A stretch of DNA of 64,000 nt. Origin: Albimonas sp963977235. Its GTDB lineage: Bacteria > Pseudomonadota > Alphaproteobacteria > Rhodobacterales > Rhodobacteraceae. The stretch is from the NCBI RefSeq assembly GCF_963977235.1, contig NZ_CAXBOD010000005.1:62001-126000 (forward strand), given 5' to 3'. The first letter of the stretch is position 1, and every line of letters starts with the position of its first letter. The position numbers and the translations under genes were made by a program. Under the pieces are notes generated by a model, which worked only from the letters and a program-made list of their open reading frames with translations, was not told the DNA's origin and ran no database searches. Positions 62,827 to 64,000 of this stretch are shown one piece after another.

Positions 62827-63273
62827 ATGACCGATCCCGCAGACGTGAGGGCCGTGCTCCTCCGCACCCTCGGCGCGGTGACGCGCAAGGCGCGCACGCT
62901 CTTCGACGCCCGCACCGGCGCCTATGACCTCACCGAGGCGCGGGCCCGGCTGCTGCTTCACCTGTCGCGGAGCGGGCCGCTGACGCAGGGCGAGCTGGCC
63001 GACGCGATGGAGGTGGAGCGGCCGACCATGGCGCGGCTGATCGACGGCATGGAGGCGGGCGGCCTGGTGCGCCGGAAAGTCGTTCCCGGCGACCGGAGGC
63101 AGCGCCACATCGTGCTGACCCCGGCCGCGCAGGGCCAGGCCGAGGCGGTGCTCGCGCTCACCGAGCGGCTGTGCGCGGAGATCCTCGCGGACATCCCGGA
63201 CGAGGACCTCGTCGTCACGCAGCGCGTGCTGTGCCGGATGCTCGAGAACGTGGCGGCCGCGGCACGATCATGA
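62827..63273 (+). CDS. MarR-family regulator
   Basis: A 148-residue winged-helix protein, ATG 62827; TTTAGGGAGC lies upstream as the ribosome site. Core motifs: YDLTEARARLLLHLSRSGPL near residue 37-56, LADAMEVERPTMARLIDGME, the beta-wing RKVVPGDRRQRHIVLTPAAQ near 85 with the conserved Asp-Arg-Arg, and a long C-terminal dimer helix. Its stop overlaps the start of the MFS gene (ATGA), the classic arrangement of a MarR repressor with the efflux pump that it controls. Confidence 0.88.
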   Translation: MTDPADVRAVLLRTLGAVTRKARTLFDARTGAYDLTEARARLLLHLSRSGPLTQGELADAMEVERPTMARLIDGMEAGGLVRRKVVPGDRRQRHIVLTPAAQGQAEAVLALTERLCAEILADIPDEDLVVTQRVLCRMLENVAAAARS

Positions 63274-64000
63274 GCGAGGACGGCGAAACCCCGCGGCAGG
63301 CCCCCCGGCCGGCGCCGAGCGCGACGGCGGAGCCGCCGCGGCCAAGCGCGTCGCCCGCGCAAGACGGGGGAGCCGGGCAGCCGGACCCCGCGGACCGCGC
63401 GCCGGAGGCCGAGGCCCCCAGCGGGCTGACGATGCCCGCCTGGCGCGCCTGGGGCTATTTCGCGACCGCCGTCGTGCTCGCGCTGGCGCAGGGCTTCGGG
63501 CAATCCGTGATCTCGGCCAACGCCCAGCAGTTGCAGGGAAGCTTCGCCACGACCCAGGCCGAGACCGCCTGGCTGACGGCGGCCTACATGGCCCCGAACG
63601 TCTCGCTCACGCTGGCGCTGATCAAGATCCGCGGCCAGTTCGGCATCCGCCGCTTCGCCGAGATCTCGATCCTCGGCTTCGTGCTGGCGGCGCTGCTGAA
63701 CGTCTCGGCCGAGGGGTTCGGACCCCATCTCGCCGTGCGGTTCCTCTCGGGGGTCGCCGCCGCGCCGATGACCTCGCTCGCCTTCCTCTACATGCTCGAG
63801 CCGCTGCCGGATCATCGCAAGATGAACGTCGGCCTCTCGGCGGCGCTGACCGTCATCTTCATGGGCTCCCCGGTCACGCGGCTGATCTCGCCGCACCTCC
63901 TCGACGTCGGCATGTGGGAGGCGCTGACCCGCATGGAGGCGGCGCTCGCCGCGATCGGGCTCGGGCTGATCTACCTCCTGCCGCTGAAGACCCCGCCGAT
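63270..64000 (+). CDS. MFS exporter (DHA2/EmrB-like), N-terminal part; 3' end outside window
   Basis: ATG 63270 overlaps the MarR stop; the frame is open to the window end, giving 243 residues. A 55-residue hydrophilic Pro/Ala-rich N terminus precedes the membrane domain, which starts WRAWGYFATAVVLALAQGFG. TQAETAWLTAAYMAPNVSLT near residue 90 matches the motif C-like 'W..tsY.la' region of DHA2 transporters, and RRFAEISILGFVLAALLNVS follows. At least five hydrophobic segments are in the window. Probably a multidrug or organic-solute exporter repressed by the adjacent MarR. Confidence 0.8.
   Translation, partial: MSEDGETPRQAPRPAPSATAEPPRPSASPAQDGGAGQPDPADRAPEAEAPSGLTMPAWRAWGYFATAVVLALAQGFGQSVISANAQQLQGSFATTQAETAWLTAAYMAPNVSLTLALIKIRGQFGIRRFAEISILGFVLAALLNVSAEGFGPHLAVRFLSGVAAAPMTSLAFLYMLEPLPDHRKMNVGLSAALTVIFMGSPVTRLISPHLLDVGMWEALTRMEAALAAIGLGLIYLLPLKTPP

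Overview
The window looks like chromosomal DNA of a high-G+C alphaproteobacterium, most like a marine or soil member of the Rhodobacterales. That placement rests on very GC-rich codon use, four complete TRAP transporters in 64 kb, one branched-chain-amino-acid-type ABC transporter, and strings of CoA-dependent catabolic genes with GntR/FadR, IclR and TetR regulators. Lineage is inference; no rRNA, tRNA, CRISPR array or replication origin was seen. Almost the whole window is an accessory catabolic supercluster for carboxylic or alicyclic acids.

Region 1 (1-23317): the C-terminal part of an AtuA-family protein and its small partner, an acyl-CoA dehydrogenase (ACAD), a convergent acyl-CoA:carboxylate CoA-transferase, and a long rightward operon. 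The operon holds an APH/ACAD10-type phosphotransferase, a DUF7064/7065-like protein, a CaiB-type CoA-transferase, HyuA/HyuB, LivKHMGF (LivG carries a frameshift), a FadR regulator and an MDR oxidoreductase. A second FadR regulator then leads a Baeyer-Villiger monooxygenase, MaoC hydratase, CoA ester lyase and BKACE unit. Region 2 (23347-36292): a HutC-type GntR, a TRAP system, cupin, two further CaiB transferases, a third FadR regulator, a quinone-oxidoreductase-like protein, a second TRAP system and a zinc alcohol dehydrogenase.

Region 3 (36293-38575): a scar of mobile DNA, an inactive IS256-family element with both terminal inverted repeats, flanked by two IS6-family transposase fragments and a truncated unknown frame. 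Region 4 (38576-50757): two tandem IclR regulators divergent from a thiamine-diphosphate enzyme, then a module of DctP, two ACADs, enoyl-CoA hydratase (ECH), acyl-CoA ligase, DctQ and DctM. Region 5 (50885-62455): a TetR regulator and a second, diverged copy of that module arranged as two convergent operons: ACAD-ACAD-ECH rightward, and DctP-DctQ-DctM-SDR-acetoacetate-decarboxylase-like-ligase leftward, closed by an IclR gene. Region 6 (62456-64000): a MarR regulator translationally coupled to an MFS exporter that runs off the window.

Two repeated regulatory signatures tie the genes together. A 15-bp near-palindrome, AAWGGTNNNACCWTT (a FadR-type GT-N3-AC core), occurs at five promoters between 1346 and 31996, at four of them overlapping the -35 box. 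A second element, TTTGAA-N6-TTCAAA followed exactly 6 bp later by TTGACW, heads both convergent operons of region 5. The first suggests a single regulon spanning regions 1-2. Its combination of CoA-transferase, APH-type kinase and atypical ACAD resembles the phospho-acyl-CoA route for 4-hydroxy acids (LvaAC/ACAD10-11 type), here with a Baeyer-Villiger monooxygenase that could supply lactones or hydroxy acids. The substrate is inferred, not shown.
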